64,000 nt of DNA from Gordonia aichiensis NBRC 108223 (GCF_000332975.1 NZ_BANR01000010.1:124001-188000), one strand, 5' to 3'. Counted from the first letter of the stretch, positions 26,873-36,915 are shown. Numbers and translations are program-made. Notes: generated by a model from the sequence alone, not told the origin.

Positions 26873-27972
26873 AGATCGATGTACGCCGGCTGGCGCCGGT
26901 CGTAGCTGCCTGCGCGGCACTGTGGATGTGCGCAGCCTGCTCTTTCAGTGGGGTCAACTCGGTGCCTCTGCCCGGAAACACCTCAGACGGCGACACCTAT
27001 CGGGTCGAGGTTGAGCTCGCGAACGCCCAGAACATGGTAGGCAACTCGCCGGTCAAGGTCGACAACGTGACAGTCGGGAACATCCGATCCATCACAGTGG
27101 ACGGCTGGCACGCCAAACTGGTACTCGAACTCGACAAGGACAAGAACATTCCGGCGAACGTCAACGCCGCGCTGGCGCAGACAAGTCTGTTCGGGTCGCA
27201 GTACATCGAGTTGTCGGTTCCCAAGGGACAGGAACCGAAAGGTCAGTTGCACGACGGGATGAGGATCGCCCTCAAGGACACGAGCCAGTACCCTGCGGTT
27301 GAAGAGGTTCTCTCGTCGCTCTCTCTTGTCCTCAACGGCTCGGGACTGCAGCAGCTACGTACGATCACCTCGGAACTCGACCGCGTCATGACGGGGCACG
27401 AAGACTCGTCGCGTAGCCTTATTCGTCGCCTGAACACCCTGGTATCTGGGCTGTCCGATCAGCGCCGCGACATTCAGAACGCGGTGGACGGTCTGGCCAA
27501 GCTCAGCGGTGAACTGAAGAAGCAGCAATCGACGATCGCGAAGGGCATCGACTCGATCTCGCCCGCACTCGCGATCCTCGACACCCAGCAGGATGAACTG
27601 GTCCGGATGTTGGACTCCGTCGGTAGATTCGGCGATGCGGCGACCGGCGTCCTGAACCGAAGCCGTGATGATCTGACATCTGACGTGTCATCGCTGAAAC
27701 CCACCCTCGACCAGCTGTCGAAATCCGGTACGAACCTGACCGAGGCTCTCAAGATCGCGCTGACGGTCCCCTTCCCCATCAACACGACGTCTCGAGCCAT
27801 CCGCGGTGACTACATGAACCTGTTCCTCACGCTTGACATCAGCGCAGACAAGATCGCCAAAGTGGTCATTCCCAGCGTTGGCCGCCTGCCCAATGCGCGG
27901 CCTCAGACCGCCCGGTCCGACGCAGATCCGCTGCGTGCACCGCTCGACCACAAGCAGGAGGCCCACCGATGA
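26869..27972 (+). CDS. mceE: MceE, predicted lipoprotein (LprK type)
   Basis: 367 aa, ATGA overlap with mceD. The signal peptide ends in WMCAACS, so C24 is the likely lipidated cysteine, as is usual for the fifth Mce subunit. The Mce domain includes NAQNMVGNSPVKVDNVTVG and LFGSQYIELSVPKG. Probably ties the Mce tube to the membrane lipid. No start-site ambiguity. Confidence 0.92.
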   Translation: MKIDVRRLAPVVAACAALWMCAACSFSGVNSVPLPGNTSDGDTYRVEVELANAQNMVGNSPVKVDNVTVGNIRSITVDGWHAKLVLELDKDKNIPANVNAALAQTSLFGSQYIELSVPKGQEPKGQLHDGMRIALKDTSQYPAVEEVLSSLSLVLNGSGLQQLRTITSELDRVMTGHEDSSRSLIRRLNTLVSGLSDQRRDIQNAVDGLAKLSGELKKQQSTIAKGIDSISPALAILDTQQDELVRMLDSVGRFGDAATGVLNRSRDDLTSDVSSLKPTLDQLSKSGTNLTEALKIALTVPFPINTTSRAIRGDYMNLFLTLDISADKIAKVVIPSVGRLPNARPQTARSDADPLRAPLDHKQEAHR

Positions 27973-29387
27973 GATCCCGCCTTGTGCGCGCGCAACTGAT
28001 CGTCTTCGGGGTGATCGCATTACTCGCGGTGGGTTACGCAGGGTACGCCTACGGCGGGTTCCAGCGGTACACCGGAATCGGAACCTACACCGTCACCGCT
28101 GAACTGCGCGACGGCGGCGGGCTCTACCCGAATGCACTGGTCACCTATCGTGGGGTAGATGTCGGAATAGTGACAGCCCTCAATGTGTCGGGAAACGGCG
28201 CGAGCGCCCAGCTTCAGATTGAATCCGACAACAAGATTCCTGCCGATACCACTGCGTATGTTCGCAGCGTGTCGGTAGCGGGAGAACAGTTCATCGACCT
28301 CGTTCCGACGTCCTCCACGGGGGCACTACTCCACGACGGATCACGAATCACGCAGAGCCGCACCAATATCCCGATCCCAGCCACAGAGGTCATACGAAAG
28401 GTCTACGGACTGCTCGAGACAGTGCCCAAGGATTCGCTGCACACCGTCGTGGACGAGGCGTCGACTGCGGTGGACAATGTCGGACCAGAACTGAATCGGG
28501 CACTCATCGCCTCTTCCGACCTCGTGCGAAGGGCCAAGGCCGACATCACGCCGACCACGGACCTGATCAAGGACATGGGCCCGGTTCTCGGGCAACTCGA
28601 CGCCTCGGGCGCTCAGATTTCGTCGCTGGCCACGGACCTCAATGCCTTCACCCACACTTTGGCTATGAGCGACAGCGACCTCCAGACCGCCCTGCGCACA
28701 GGTACACCATTCTTCGAGACCGCCAGCGAAACGTTGAATGACCTGAACCCGTCGCTGCCCATCCTGCTGGCCAATCTTCAATCGGTGGGTGAAGTGCTTC
28801 GCGTGAATACCCCTGCACTGCGGCACGTGTTGGTTGTCTACCCTGCCGCCACCGCCGCGATCAACGCGATGCACGAAGGAGTGCAGATCCCGTCGGATCT
28901 TTCGTCAGGACAAGGCCATCTCGACATCAAGCTCGGCAACACCGGGAATCCGCCGCCCTGTACCGAGGGATATCAGAAGACGCAACGTCGTGACCCGTCG
29001 GATGTAAGTCCGGTCGCATCACCGGACAACACATACTGCAAGCTACCGAAGTCCGACCCGAGAGTCGTTCGCGGAGCCCGAAACCTTCCGTGTGCCACCG
29101 ACCCGTCGGTACGCACAGCCGACATCGCCAACTGCCCTGGGGGTCTTCCATCCACATGGCCACAGATGTTGGCCCGGCCGACAACACCTGACACCGCGGC
29201 GGCGGCTCCGCCCAAGAACAGGAAGCCTGAAGGGCCGAAAACACGCACCGAGGTGGCTGTTCCGTACGACCCTGAAACCGGAAAGTTCACGACCCCGGAA
29301 GGAGTGACTCTACAACTCGGCAATCTGATCATGGGACCGAACGACAAGGGAGTGAAAACCCAATGGCAACAGCTATTCCCGAAGTGA
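27969..29387 (+). CDS. mceF: MceF
   Basis: 472 aa, the longest subunit, as is normal for MceF. Anchor helix about residues 10-30, then an Mce domain with LRDGGGLYPNALVTYRGVDV and SVAGEQFIDLVP. The helical part runs to about 310. The C-terminal region has several Cys (PPCTEGY, DNTYCKLP, NLPCATD, ANCPGG) and a Pro/Ala-rich tail typical of MceF. It overlaps the next gene by 25 bases. Confidence 0.92.
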   Translation: MRSRLVRAQLIVFGVIALLAVGYAGYAYGGFQRYTGIGTYTVTAELRDGGGLYPNALVTYRGVDVGIVTALNVSGNGASAQLQIESDNKIPADTTAYVRSVSVAGEQFIDLVPTSSTGALLHDGSRITQSRTNIPIPATEVIRKVYGLLETVPKDSLHTVVDEASTAVDNVGPELNRALIASSDLVRRAKADITPTTDLIKDMGPVLGQLDASGAQISSLATDLNAFTHTLAMSDSDLQTALRTGTPFFETASETLNDLNPSLPILLANLQSVGEVLRVNTPALRHVLVVYPAATAAINAMHEGVQIPSDLSSGQGHLDIKLGNTGNPPPCTEGYQKTQRRDPSDVSPVASPDNTYCKLPKSDPRVVRGARNLPCATDPSVRTADIANCPGGLPSTWPQMLARPTTPDTAAAAPPKNRKPEGPKTRTEVAVPYDPETGKFTTPEGVTLQLGNLIMGPNDKGVKTQWQQLFPK

Positions 29388-30094
29388 CTACACCTGACTC
29401 CGAAGCGCCAGAAACGACCACGTCGGGCGGACTCGAACTCACCGACCCGACTGAGGAGACCAACTCAGGGACCGACGCCGGCGAGGAGCCAGACGAGGAG
29501 GGCACCACAGGAGCTGCCGCAGGGCCATCGTCGGACGCCCAGGACGAGCAAGAATCCGAGGACGGGGACGGCATCGACTCCGAACGAGCGCAGCAGGTCG
29601 TCGGTCCCGGCGGTACTCGGCGAGCCGCACTCTTCGCCGGCGGCTTTTTGGTGGCCGCGGGATTGGCAGCGGGAGCCGTTGTCACCGGTGTACAGCATCA
29701 CGACCGCACAGTTGCGGCCAACCGTCATGCGGAGGTGATCGCAGCCACCAAACAGGCAGCGAAGAACCTGGTGACCTTGCGGTACGGGAGCGCGGACGAA
29801 GACGTCAAACGTATTCGTGAAAATGCAACCGGGGAGTTCCTCAACCAGATGGGCGACACCACCGGTAGCTTCTCGACCGTCTTGCAACAGGGGAAAGTGG
29901 AATCAACAGGCGAGGCGCGCGAGGTCGCTGTCTTGAACGCCGACAAGACCAGTGCCACAACTATCGCGGCGGTCACGTCAACCGTGAAGAACGCACAGGC
30001 ACCAGAGGGCCAACCCCGCGTCTATCGCATGAAAGTCAGTCTGACCAACAAGGACAACCGATGGTTGGTCTCGAATGTGGAGTTCGTCTCATGA
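29363..30094 (+). CDS. Mce-associated membrane protein 1
   Basis: 243 aa. The first 85 residues are acidic and low-complexity (Glu/Asp/Thr/Gly). One transmembrane helix follows at about 90-110 (AALFAGGFLVAAGLAAGAVV), then a compact extracytoplasmic domain of about 130 residues ending DNRWLVSNVEFVS, as in Mas proteins of mce operons. The ATG at 29363 has GGGAG upstream. Mas proteins are thought to stabilise Mce complexes; the mechanism is unknown. Confidence 0.85.
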   Translation: MATAIPEVTTPDSEAPETTTSGGLELTDPTEETNSGTDAGEEPDEEGTTGAAAGPSSDAQDEQESEDGDGIDSERAQQVVGPGGTRRAALFAGGFLVAAGLAAGAVVTGVQHHDRTVAANRHAEVIAATKQAAKNLVTLRYGSADEDVKRIRENATGEFLNQMGDTTGSFSTVLQQGKVESTGEAREVAVLNADKTSATTIAAVTSTVKNAQAPEGQPRVYRMKVSLTNKDNRWLVSNVEFVS

Positions 30095-30654
30095 AGAACG
30101 TCGTCGCACGCTCGTTTGCTGCCGCCACCCGCGTCTGGTCGCGTCTGATAGCAAAAATCGGTTCGTTATCACGCACTCGTGTGCGCGCGATCGCTGGTGC
30201 ACTGGCTGTCGCTGTGCTGGTCGCCGCAGGATTGTTCGGCTACTTCTTCGCGCAGTTGCACTCAGACAATGCACGCATCGAAGACGAGAACACAGCACTC
30301 GCCGTGATGAGAAAGACTGTGCCAACACTGCTCTCTTATCGGGCAAAGGAGATAGACAAGGATTTTGATTCAAAGTACGATCTCCTGACCGGAAAGTTTC
30401 ACGATGACTTCAAGAAACTCAGCACCGAGTCGATCATCCCGGAGGCAAAGAAGCGGGATCTGGTGACCAATGCGAAAGTCGCCGAATCAGGGGTCATCGG
30501 AACGACAGGTGACTCGGTCACGATCCTGATGTTCATCAACCAGACAACGTCCAGCTCTGACGAACCCACTCCTAAGATCGACGGCAGCCGTGTCAAAGTG
30601 ACCACGACGCGTGCCGACAACACCTGGAAGATCTCAGCACTCCAACCGGTTTGA
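30091..30654 (+). CDS. Mce-associated membrane protein 2
   Basis: 187 aa from the ATG at 30091, which overlaps the previous stop (ATGA); a GTG at 30061 is less likely. Membrane helix at about residues 31-52 (AIAGALAVAVLVAAGLFGYF), then an NTF2-like extracytoplasmic domain ending DNTWKISALQPV, parallel to the upstream paralog. Last gene of the mce operon; a perfect hairpin follows after six bases. Confidence 0.85.
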   Translation: MKNVVARSFAAATRVWSRLIAKIGSLSRTRVRAIAGALAVAVLVAAGLFGYFFAQLHSDNARIEDENTALAVMRKTVPTLLSYRAKEIDKDFDSKYDLLTGKFHDDFKKLSTESIIPEAKKRDLVTNAKVAESGVIGTTGDSVTILMFINQTTSSSDEPTPKIDGSRVKVTTTRADNTWKISALQPV

Positions 30655-30659
30655 TCACA

Positions 30660-30705
30660 ACAATGCTGTGGCCCAGGCCGTGATCGGCCTGGGCCACAGC
30701 ATTGT
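30660..30705. terminator. Perfect 20-bp hairpin terminator
   Basis: Arms 30660-30679 and 30686-30705 are exact complements with a six-base loop (GTGATC). It sits between the mce operon and the convergent ligase gene ending at 30719, so it should stop transcription both ways. No T tract is present. Confidence 0.85.
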
Positions 30706-30718
30706 CTGGACTACCTAC

Positions 30719-32374
30719 TCAGCTCACGATCGTGTCTCGCAACAAGAACTTCTGGATCTTGCCCGTTGCGGTCATCGGAAGCGATTCGACAATCTCCAGC
30801 CGCTCCGGCAGTTTTTGAATCGCGATCTTGCGCTCATCGCGCAAGAATCTCACGACTTCCGCGAGATCGATCGATTGGTCGTCAACCGTCACCACAAACG
30901 CGCAGGCTCGTTCACCGAGTCTTTCGTCGGGGAATCCCACGATGGCCGCCGCGCCAACCGCGGGGTGCGTCATGAGATGCTCCTCGATCTCGCGCGCAGA
31001 GATGTTCGTACCTCCTCTGATGATGAGATCTTTGATGCGTCCGGTAACTCTCAGATAGCCGTCACCGTCCAGACGGCCCAGATCCCCGGAACGCTTCATA
31101 TTCCTCGCATCGATATCGTGGCTCGTCTGGCTCGGATTGTTCCAATACGACAACATCAGGCCCGGGCCGCCGTGCCAGATCTCTCCCTCCTCGCCCGGAC
31201 CTACAGCCTCACCGTCGGCGTTCCGTACTTCCAGCGTTACGCCGGGAGAGGGCTTTCCGTCCGAACTCACGATCTTTTCCGGTAGGTCGCCCGGCACACA
31301 CGCCGTCACGATGAAACCTTCACTACACCCGTAGAGGGGCAGTAGCGCTGTCGTAGGCATGTTGTCACGCCACTCCTCCAGCAACGCCTGAGGGATGGGC
31401 GCTCCGGCGCAGATCCACGTTCGGAGAGAGCTGAGATCGAAATCCGCCGTTTCGGAGTTCATGACGTCAAGCGCCATACGCACGAACGGTGTCGCGGTCG
31501 TACTCATGGTGCAGCCATACTGCTGGATTCGGCGCATACCATCGTGAGGTTCCCACACCGGCATCAGATGCGCCGCTGCCCCGAGAACTATCGGTCCGGC
31601 CACACCCGTCATCAGGCCCGTTGCGTGCGTGATCGGCGAGGGTTGGAACATCACCTCACCTGGCCGCATGCCCATGATGTCGCGACACAGGTTGTAGAGG
31701 CTGAAAGTGATCGTGTTGAAGGTGTGTTGGCAGCCCTTGGGACGCGACTCGGTCCCCGAGGTGTAGATGATTGCATGATCCTCGTCAGCGTGTGGCACCG
31801 GACCGAGTTCGTCGTCAGTAGGTGTGGGCCCGCTGCCGATCAGGTCCTCTAGTCGAGTGCCTTTGAAGTCCTCCTCAGGGCGCACCACGACCACCTCGGC
31901 GAGATCGGGACAGTTGTCCGCGATGTCGGCGTGCATGGCGACGTAGTCGAATGACCGAAAGGAACTGGGAACAAATGCCATTCGCGCGCTGGAATGATTG
32001 ATGACGTACTCGACCTCGTCATGGCGATAGATCGGCATTGTAGGTACCAAGACGGCGCCGATGCGCGCGAGGGCAACATAGATGACGGCGAACTCGCTCC
32101 AGTTCGGAAGTTGAACCTGCACTCTGTCTCCCAGACCGATGCCGCGATCCTTCAGAGCAAGCGCGAGTCGGAATCCTCTGTTCTCCAGCTCCCCCCACGT
32201 GATCGAGACATCTCCATCAGAGAACGCCGTCTGGTCCGGTTGAACCTCCGCCCAGTGCGAAACCCATTCGGCCAAGCTCTCGTCTCTCCAGCATCCCGAC
32301 GCACGAAACTGCGCGAGTTGTTCCTCCGAGTAACGTTCCCGGGGCTTCACGCCAGGGTATGTCTGTGTGGTCAC
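30719..32374 (-). CDS. Acyl-CoA ligase, cyclohexanecarboxylate-CoA-ligase-like
   Basis: 551 aa from the GTG at 32374, which has AAGGA seven bases upstream; ATGs at 32380 and 32389 are alternatives. AMP-forming ligase: phosphate loop YTSGTESRPKGCQH, PLYGCSEG, RSGDLGRLDGDG, the hinge GRIKDLIIRGG and the C-terminal Lys in TGKIQKF. The SRPKGC wording is shared with the ligase at 59978 but not with the others here, so these two are paralogs. The branch resembles AliA (cyclohexanecarboxylate activation). With the aldehyde and alcohol dehydrogenases upstream, it would activate the acid made from the P450 product. Confidence 0.86.
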   Translation of the reverse strand: MTTQTYPGVKPRERYSEEQLAQFRASGCWRDESLAEWVSHWAEVQPDQTAFSDGDVSITWGELENRGFRLALALKDRGIGLGDRVQVQLPNWSEFAVIYVALARIGAVLVPTMPIYRHDEVEYVINHSSARMAFVPSSFRSFDYVAMHADIADNCPDLAEVVVVRPEEDFKGTRLEDLIGSGPTPTDDELGPVPHADEDHAIIYTSGTESRPKGCQHTFNTITFSLYNLCRDIMGMRPGEVMFQPSPITHATGLMTGVAGPIVLGAAAHLMPVWEPHDGMRRIQQYGCTMSTTATPFVRMALDVMNSETADFDLSSLRTWICAGAPIPQALLEEWRDNMPTTALLPLYGCSEGFIVTACVPGDLPEKIVSSDGKPSPGVTLEVRNADGEAVGPGEEGEIWHGGPGLMLSYWNNPSQTSHDIDARNMKRSGDLGRLDGDGYLRVTGRIKDLIIRGGTNISAREIEEHLMTHPAVGAAAIVGFPDERLGERACAFVVTVDDQSIDLAEVVRFLRDERKIAIQKLPERLEIVESLPMTATGKIQKFLLRDTIVS

Positions 32375-32431
32375 GTCCATGTCCTTCATTCGGTGGTGTT
32401 CGGTGAATTAACTTGGCAATGGTTGCCGTAG

Positions 32432-32690
32432 CTACGCGCTCGCAGCACGAGTTCGCATGCGCTGGTATAGATCTGAGTTGTCAAGCCAGTACCGCCGGAA
32501 ACGCACATCGTCGAGAGCCGCCAGCACGCGGCGTTCGAACTCGGTTCGCGACATCCCGAAATTGACGAGGATGTCACCGGCGCGCGCCCCCGAAAGGTTC
32601 CCACCGCGCGTAGAACTCGACGATTTCGACGAGGAACGGGTCCGGGGCCGGATCAGGTGAGCGTCCACCGCCCGGCAGCAATGTGGTCAT
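32432..32690 (-). pseudogene. Small ORF split by a one-base frameshift
   Basis: From the ATG at 32690 the frame codes about 34 residues (ending EIVEFYARWEPFG) and then meets a stop. The next frame continues ARAGDILVNFGMSRTEFERR to a stop at 32432. Removing one base from the C5 run at 32587-32591 joins them into a protein of about 85 residues. I do not recognise the family. Either a sequencing error in a homopolymer or a real decay event; the neighbouring aldehyde dehydrogenase shows a similar break 370 bp away. Confidence 0.5.
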
Positions 32691-32870
32691 ATTCCTGAAC
32701 CTGACATGACCCGAATACGGTGTGGCGGGAACATCATCGACAACTCCTTGATAGATCAGGATGGATAGATGGTTCTGCTTCCTCGGGAACGGCAACGGCC
32801 GACGTACGTCATCGTCTGTCGCACGCCGGCCGTTAGACGCCCGGCCTGAATCCGCGGCGTCACCCCTCGG

Positions 32871-34321
32871 TCACAGGTAGATCGACTTCTTTTCGAGGTA
32901 GGCCGACAGGCCCTCAGGCCCGAGTTCACGCCCGAGTCCTGATGCCTTCACCCCTCCGAAAGGAGCGGAGGGTCAGGGAGATACGCGTTGATGCCCAGGC
33001 TGCCCGTCACGACGCGACGCGCAACCGCGACACCGTGATCGTGGTCGGAGGTCCATACTGAGCCCCCGAGTCCGTAGTCACTGGCGTTGGCAATGGCGAC
33101 CGCATCATCGTCACCGTCGTACGCGATGACCGAGAGGACTGGCCCGAAGATCTCCTCCTGTGCAATCGCATAGTTGTTGTCTACATCGGCGAAGATCGTC
33201 GGCTCGACGAACCATCCCTGATCCAGCGCTTGTGGGCGACCACCTCCAGCAGCGATCTTGGCGCCGTCGCCCTTGCCCTTGGCGATGTATGACTCGACCC
33301 GGTCCCGCTGGCGTGAAGTCGCCATGGGGCCGATCTGAGTGGTCGGCTCCAATGCACTACCGACCTGCAGAGAGCCTGCGAGTCCCGCGAAGGTTTCGAC
33401 GACTTCGTCGTAGCGACTACGGGGAGCGAGGATTCGAGTACCCAGGAAGCACGTCTGCCCGTTGTTGAGCAGCGTGGCGCCGAAGATCTGCTCGCCGACC
33501 TTTGCCAGATCGAGATCGGCGTCATCGAGGATGATGGCAGCCGACTTGCCACCCAGTTCCAGAGTGACCGGCCGAAGCAGGCGCCCACATACTTCGGCGA
33601 TACTCCGTCCTGCCGACGAGGACCCGGTGAATGCGACCTTGTCGATATCCGGGTGCGAGACGAGGTAGGCACCGAGTTCACGTCCGCCGGGCACGATGTT
33701 GATGACGCCTTCCGGAATCCCCGCTGCCGCAACAGCATCGGCGAAAATGTATGCGTCGAACACCGTTTCAGGAGACGGCTTGAGCACGAAGGTACAGCCC
33801 GCGGCCAGCCCGGGGGCGTACTTGAATGCCGCGAGGGCCTGGGGGAAGTTCCACGGAACGATGGCTCCCACAACCCCCACAGGACTGCTCGTCACCAGGG
33901 TGGACCCGCCGAGCACTCCCGGTCGGGTCTCCTCGAACGCGTGCTCCCGGGCAAGTCCGGCGTAATAACGCAGCAGGAGTTGAGGAAAAACGGCTTCGAG
34001 TTGTTGAGCGACCGCGATGGGCATGCCGTTCTGTGCGCTGACTGCCTGCGCAAGATCGCCAGCTCGCTTGTCGAGCTCGTCGGCCAGCCGCTCCATCGCG
34101 CTCGCGCGCTGGTCCGCCGTCCACCCGCCCCAGCCGTCGGCGTCGGTGAATGCCCGACGCGCTGCGGCGACCGCGGCGTCGATGTCGGCGTCGGTTCCGT
34201 CAGGAACCGAGCCCAGCGCCTGTTCGGTGTTCGGCGAGATAACGGTAATACGGCCAGATCCTTCAGGCTTCCTGTACTCGCCTCCGATGAAGAAAGTGTT
34301 CTGATCCGTTGCAGATGTCAT
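32871..34321 (-). pseudogene. NAD-dependent aldehyde dehydrogenase with frameshifted C-terminus
   Basis: ALDH superfamily: PWNFPQ, the Glu motif VTLELGGKSAA and the Cys motif NNGQTCFLG are intact. Start ATG at 34321; a GTG at 34366 overlaps the alcohol dehydrogenase stop. The frame ends early at 32948 with DPPLLSEG. In the next frame the normal end reads APFGGVKASGLGRELGPEG and then YLEKKSIYL, to a stop at 32871. One missing base near 32963-32975 explains it. Without that tail the oligomerisation strand is lost. Expected role: oxidise the aldehyde made by the alcohol dehydrogenase. A close intact paralog is at 61926. Confidence 0.8.
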
Positions 34322-34362
34322 GGTGAGTTCTCTTCTTTCTGGTCCGTCAGTACTCTTGACTG

Positions 34363-35466
34363 TCACTCGGCAAGCAGAACGACTTTGACTGCGTCGCCCG
34401 TCAGCTGTGCTTTGAGCGCCTCGTTCGCCTGGGACAACGGCATTGTCGTGATGAGCTTGTCGAAGGGGAACTTGCCCTGCATGTAGAAGTCGATGAGCTC
34501 GGGAATGAAGGTCTGCGGGTCCGCATCGCCCTCGATGATTCCGCGGACGGTGATCCCGAGAACCGACGCCGGCACGAGTGGTAGGGGCAGGGCCGCATCC
34601 GGGTCTGATGGAACACCGATGAGACCTACGACTCCGCGGACCGCCATCGCGCCGATCAGGTCTCCGAGAACGGAGACTATCGCCGTGGTGTCTGCTGCAT
34701 AGTCGAAGCCCTCGGGGACGATCCCTCGCAATTGCTCGGTGACCGGACCTTCTGAGGGGTCGACCGCTGCTGTGGCGCCCAGTTCAAGCGCGAGCGCACG
34801 ACGTCCCGCGTTTGGCTCGACGACGACGATGTGCTTGGCCCCCCTGAGTGCGGCCGCCATGACCGCTGACAGGCCAACCGGTCCCGCACCGGTCACCACG
34901 ACGCTGGAACCGGCTTCCACATTGAGCGAGTTGAGTACGGCGCCTGCGCCGGTTTGGATACCGCATCCCAACGGTCCAACCAGTTCCAGGGGAACGCTGT
35001 CAGGAACTTTGACCACGTTGCGCGTGTTGGCAATGGCATGCGTTGCCATGGAGGATTGTCCGAAGAAGTTGCCTCCGACCGACGATCCGTTGAGCTCGAT
35101 GGGTGAACTCCCGTCACCCCGCACGCCCCCGAAATTGAACGGCATGAAGTTGACGCAGCTCGCGGGCTCGTCGCGCAGGCACCACTTGCAGTCTCCGCAG
35201 CTGTTGAAGCTGAGGGCAACCTTGTCGCCGATCGCGAGGTCCGCGACACCCTCGCCCACTGCCTCGATGATCCCGCTACCTTCATGGCCCAGGACACCCG
35301 GCAACGGGAACGGCAGGTGTCCCTCCTTCACCGCCGCATCTGTATGGCACAGACCAACTCCGACGATTCTCACCAGAACCTCGCCAGGTCCGGGGTCCGA
35401 CAGTTCGACGGTCGAGAGTTCGAACTCCGCGCCGACTGACGGAACGATGACTGCTGTTGCTTCCAT
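34363..35466 (-). CDS. Zinc-dependent alcohol dehydrogenase (aryl/terpene alcohol type)
   Basis: 367 aa MDR enzyme. Catalytic zinc ligands C40 (GLCHTD) and H61/E62 (GHEGSG); structural zinc C90, C93, C96, C104; NAD fold VVTGAGPVGLSA. The overall pattern, with CGIQTGAGAVLNSL, resembles XylB/GeoA-type benzyl, geraniol and perillyl alcohol dehydrogenases. It fits the oxidation of an allylic primary alcohol made by the CYP108-like P450. Probably co-transcribed with the aldehyde dehydrogenase. Its upstream region carries both shared regulatory motifs. Confidence 0.87.
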   Translation of the reverse strand: MEATAVIVPSVGAEFELSTVELSDPGPGEVLVRIVGVGLCHTDAAVKEGHLPFPLPGVLGHEGSGIIEAVGEGVADLAIGDKVALSFNSCGDCKWCLRDEPASCVNFMPFNFGGVRGDGSSPIELNGSSVGGNFFGQSSMATHAIANTRNVVKVPDSVPLELVGPLGCGIQTGAGAVLNSLNVEAGSSVVVTGAGPVGLSAVMAAALRGAKHIVVVEPNAGRRALALELGATAAVDPSEGPVTEQLRGIVPEGFDYAADTTAIVSVLGDLIGAMAVRGVVGLIGVPSDPDAALPLPLVPASVLGITVRGIIEGDADPQTFIPELIDFYMQGKFPFDKLITTMPLSQANEALKAQLTGDAVKVVLLAE

Positions 35467-35607
35467 GGTGGTATGCCTCCTTGGCCCTCAGCGTGAACAC
35501 AGATGGTGTCCACGACGGTGCTCCGCGCCATACGCGGTCAACGTGGCCTGATGTTATGGAGGTCACAGAGACGAAACGAGAGTTCACGGGCACAATCACT
35601 CGAACTT

Positions 35608-35634
35608 CCCCCCGGGGTCACCCCCACGGGGGAG
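35608..35634. promoter_or_regulatory. GGGGTG/CACCCC-type repeats between alcohol dehydrogenase and GAF-LuxR
   Basis: CACCCC-N4-GGGGAG at 35619-35634 is the reverse-complement form of the site at 20641. An overlapping GGGGTCACCCC (35614-35624) and a C6G4 run (35608-35617) add half-sites. This is the control region of two divergent genes. Confidence 0.5.
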
Positions 35635-35658
35635 ACTTGCAGCAAACAGCCAAAACGT

Positions 35659-35669
35659 TGGTCTGACCA
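35659..35669. promoter_or_regulatory. FadR-like operator
   Basis: TGGTCTGACCA, a perfect match to the E. coli FadR core TGGTCNGACCA, 74 bp before the GAF-LuxR start and 193 bp before the alcohol dehydrogenase start. Confidence 0.65.
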
Positions 35670-35742
35670 TTTGCTAACGAAGTGACCGGCAGTGCAGTAT
35701 GGTCCGGATAGTGATCTAGATCGCACCGCGAAAGGGTCTTCC

Positions 35743-36915
35743 GTGAACGTCCACCACAGTCACGATGCCGTTTACCAGTTTTCATGTCGTACGAATGCAG
35801 AGGTCTGCGACCACCACGATGAGCACACCGCCGAGCACCTCACCGCGTGCGCCGAATTCTTCGGGGATCCGCCTCCGGAAGACTCCGTCGACCTCGCGAT
35901 CGCGCTACGGCGGATGCGGTCGCGGCTCGAGCGCTTCCTCCTCGAATCCGACGCTTCGCCCGACCGAAGCCTTCAGGCATGCAGTCTGCTGCTGGACATC
36001 CACCGCGACCAGAGCGAGCTCTTGCACCGCGCATCTCGATCGAATGCCCAGTCTGTCGGCGAGGTCAGACGAGTCGTCGCCGATCTGATCGACGCACAGA
36101 CCACTCAGCTGATCGATTTGGTCCCTCAGCGCATCTGCCAGAGTCTCTCGTTCGGCCGAGCGATGATCTCGTCGGTTCGATCGGCGGTATGGCTCCCCCG
36201 GCATCTTCACATCGAGTGCGATGACAGCCCGGAGAACTCCGCATTCATGTCCTATGTCGACGGCGCTCGCATTCCCTTGTCGTACGCGCCACTCGAGACC
36301 GAGATCGTACGCAACCGCTCGGCATCCATCTGCGCCCGACCCGATGACGACAAGCGCACTTTCAAGGAGATCGTCGAGGTTTCGCATTCCGTTGGATACG
36401 TTGCTGCGCCGATTGTCTCGAACGGCCGCGTGATCGGCATCCTCCATGCAGATCGCCCGAACGGTAACGGCCGTGTGGACGAAGCCGACCTGGCTGTGCT
36501 CAGCGCACTGAGCGAATGCTTGTCGACAGTGTTCGAGAGGGCGATACTCGAGGATCGATTGAGGATGAGCTCGGCCCGGGTCGACGACATCTTCGGCGAT
36601 ATCACTGCACAATAGTCGAATATCTCAACGAGCGACTTGCTCACTCCACAGCTTTTTCCAGACGATGGAGCTGATCGTCGAACGAGCCACCGAGGGGCTC
36701 CTCCAGCATTTCTCACACCGAGAGAGCGAGAAGTGTTGGCCCAGATGACCACTGGAGCAACCAATGCACAGATTGCGCGCGCTCTCGTGATTTCGGAGGA
36801 GACAGTCAAGTCTCATCTGAAGCAGATCTCGAAGAAGCTCGGCACCTCGACACGCTCCGCGGCCGTTGCTCGCTTTGCACAATTGAGCAGTCTGCGGGCA
36901 ACTCAAACGATATGA
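35743..36915 (+). pseudogene. GAF-LuxR regulator interrupted by an in-frame TAG
   Basis: The GTG at 35743 (AAAGGG upstream) opens a 290-residue part with a GAF-like domain (VGYVAAPIVSNGRVIGILHA) that stops at TAG 36613-36615. In the same frame, directly after the stop, the sequence continues to 36915 and encodes a LuxR/NarL helix-turn-helix (LTPREREVLAQMTTGATNAQ, then SEETVKSHLKQI). Reading through gives about 390 residues, the same architecture as the intact next gene. That gene starts inside the final stop (ATGA), so the tandem arrangement is original. Either a nonsense mutation, a base error, or two separate polypeptides; a TTG at 36637 is the only nearby restart. Confidence 0.8.

Noticed and set aside
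20814..30654. Mce4-type cholesterol uptake locus
   Set aside because: The mce operon format fits, but no steroid ring genes (KstD, Ksh, Hsa) or KstR-type gene are in 64 kb, while a CYP108-like P450 and BadH/BadI-like genes are.
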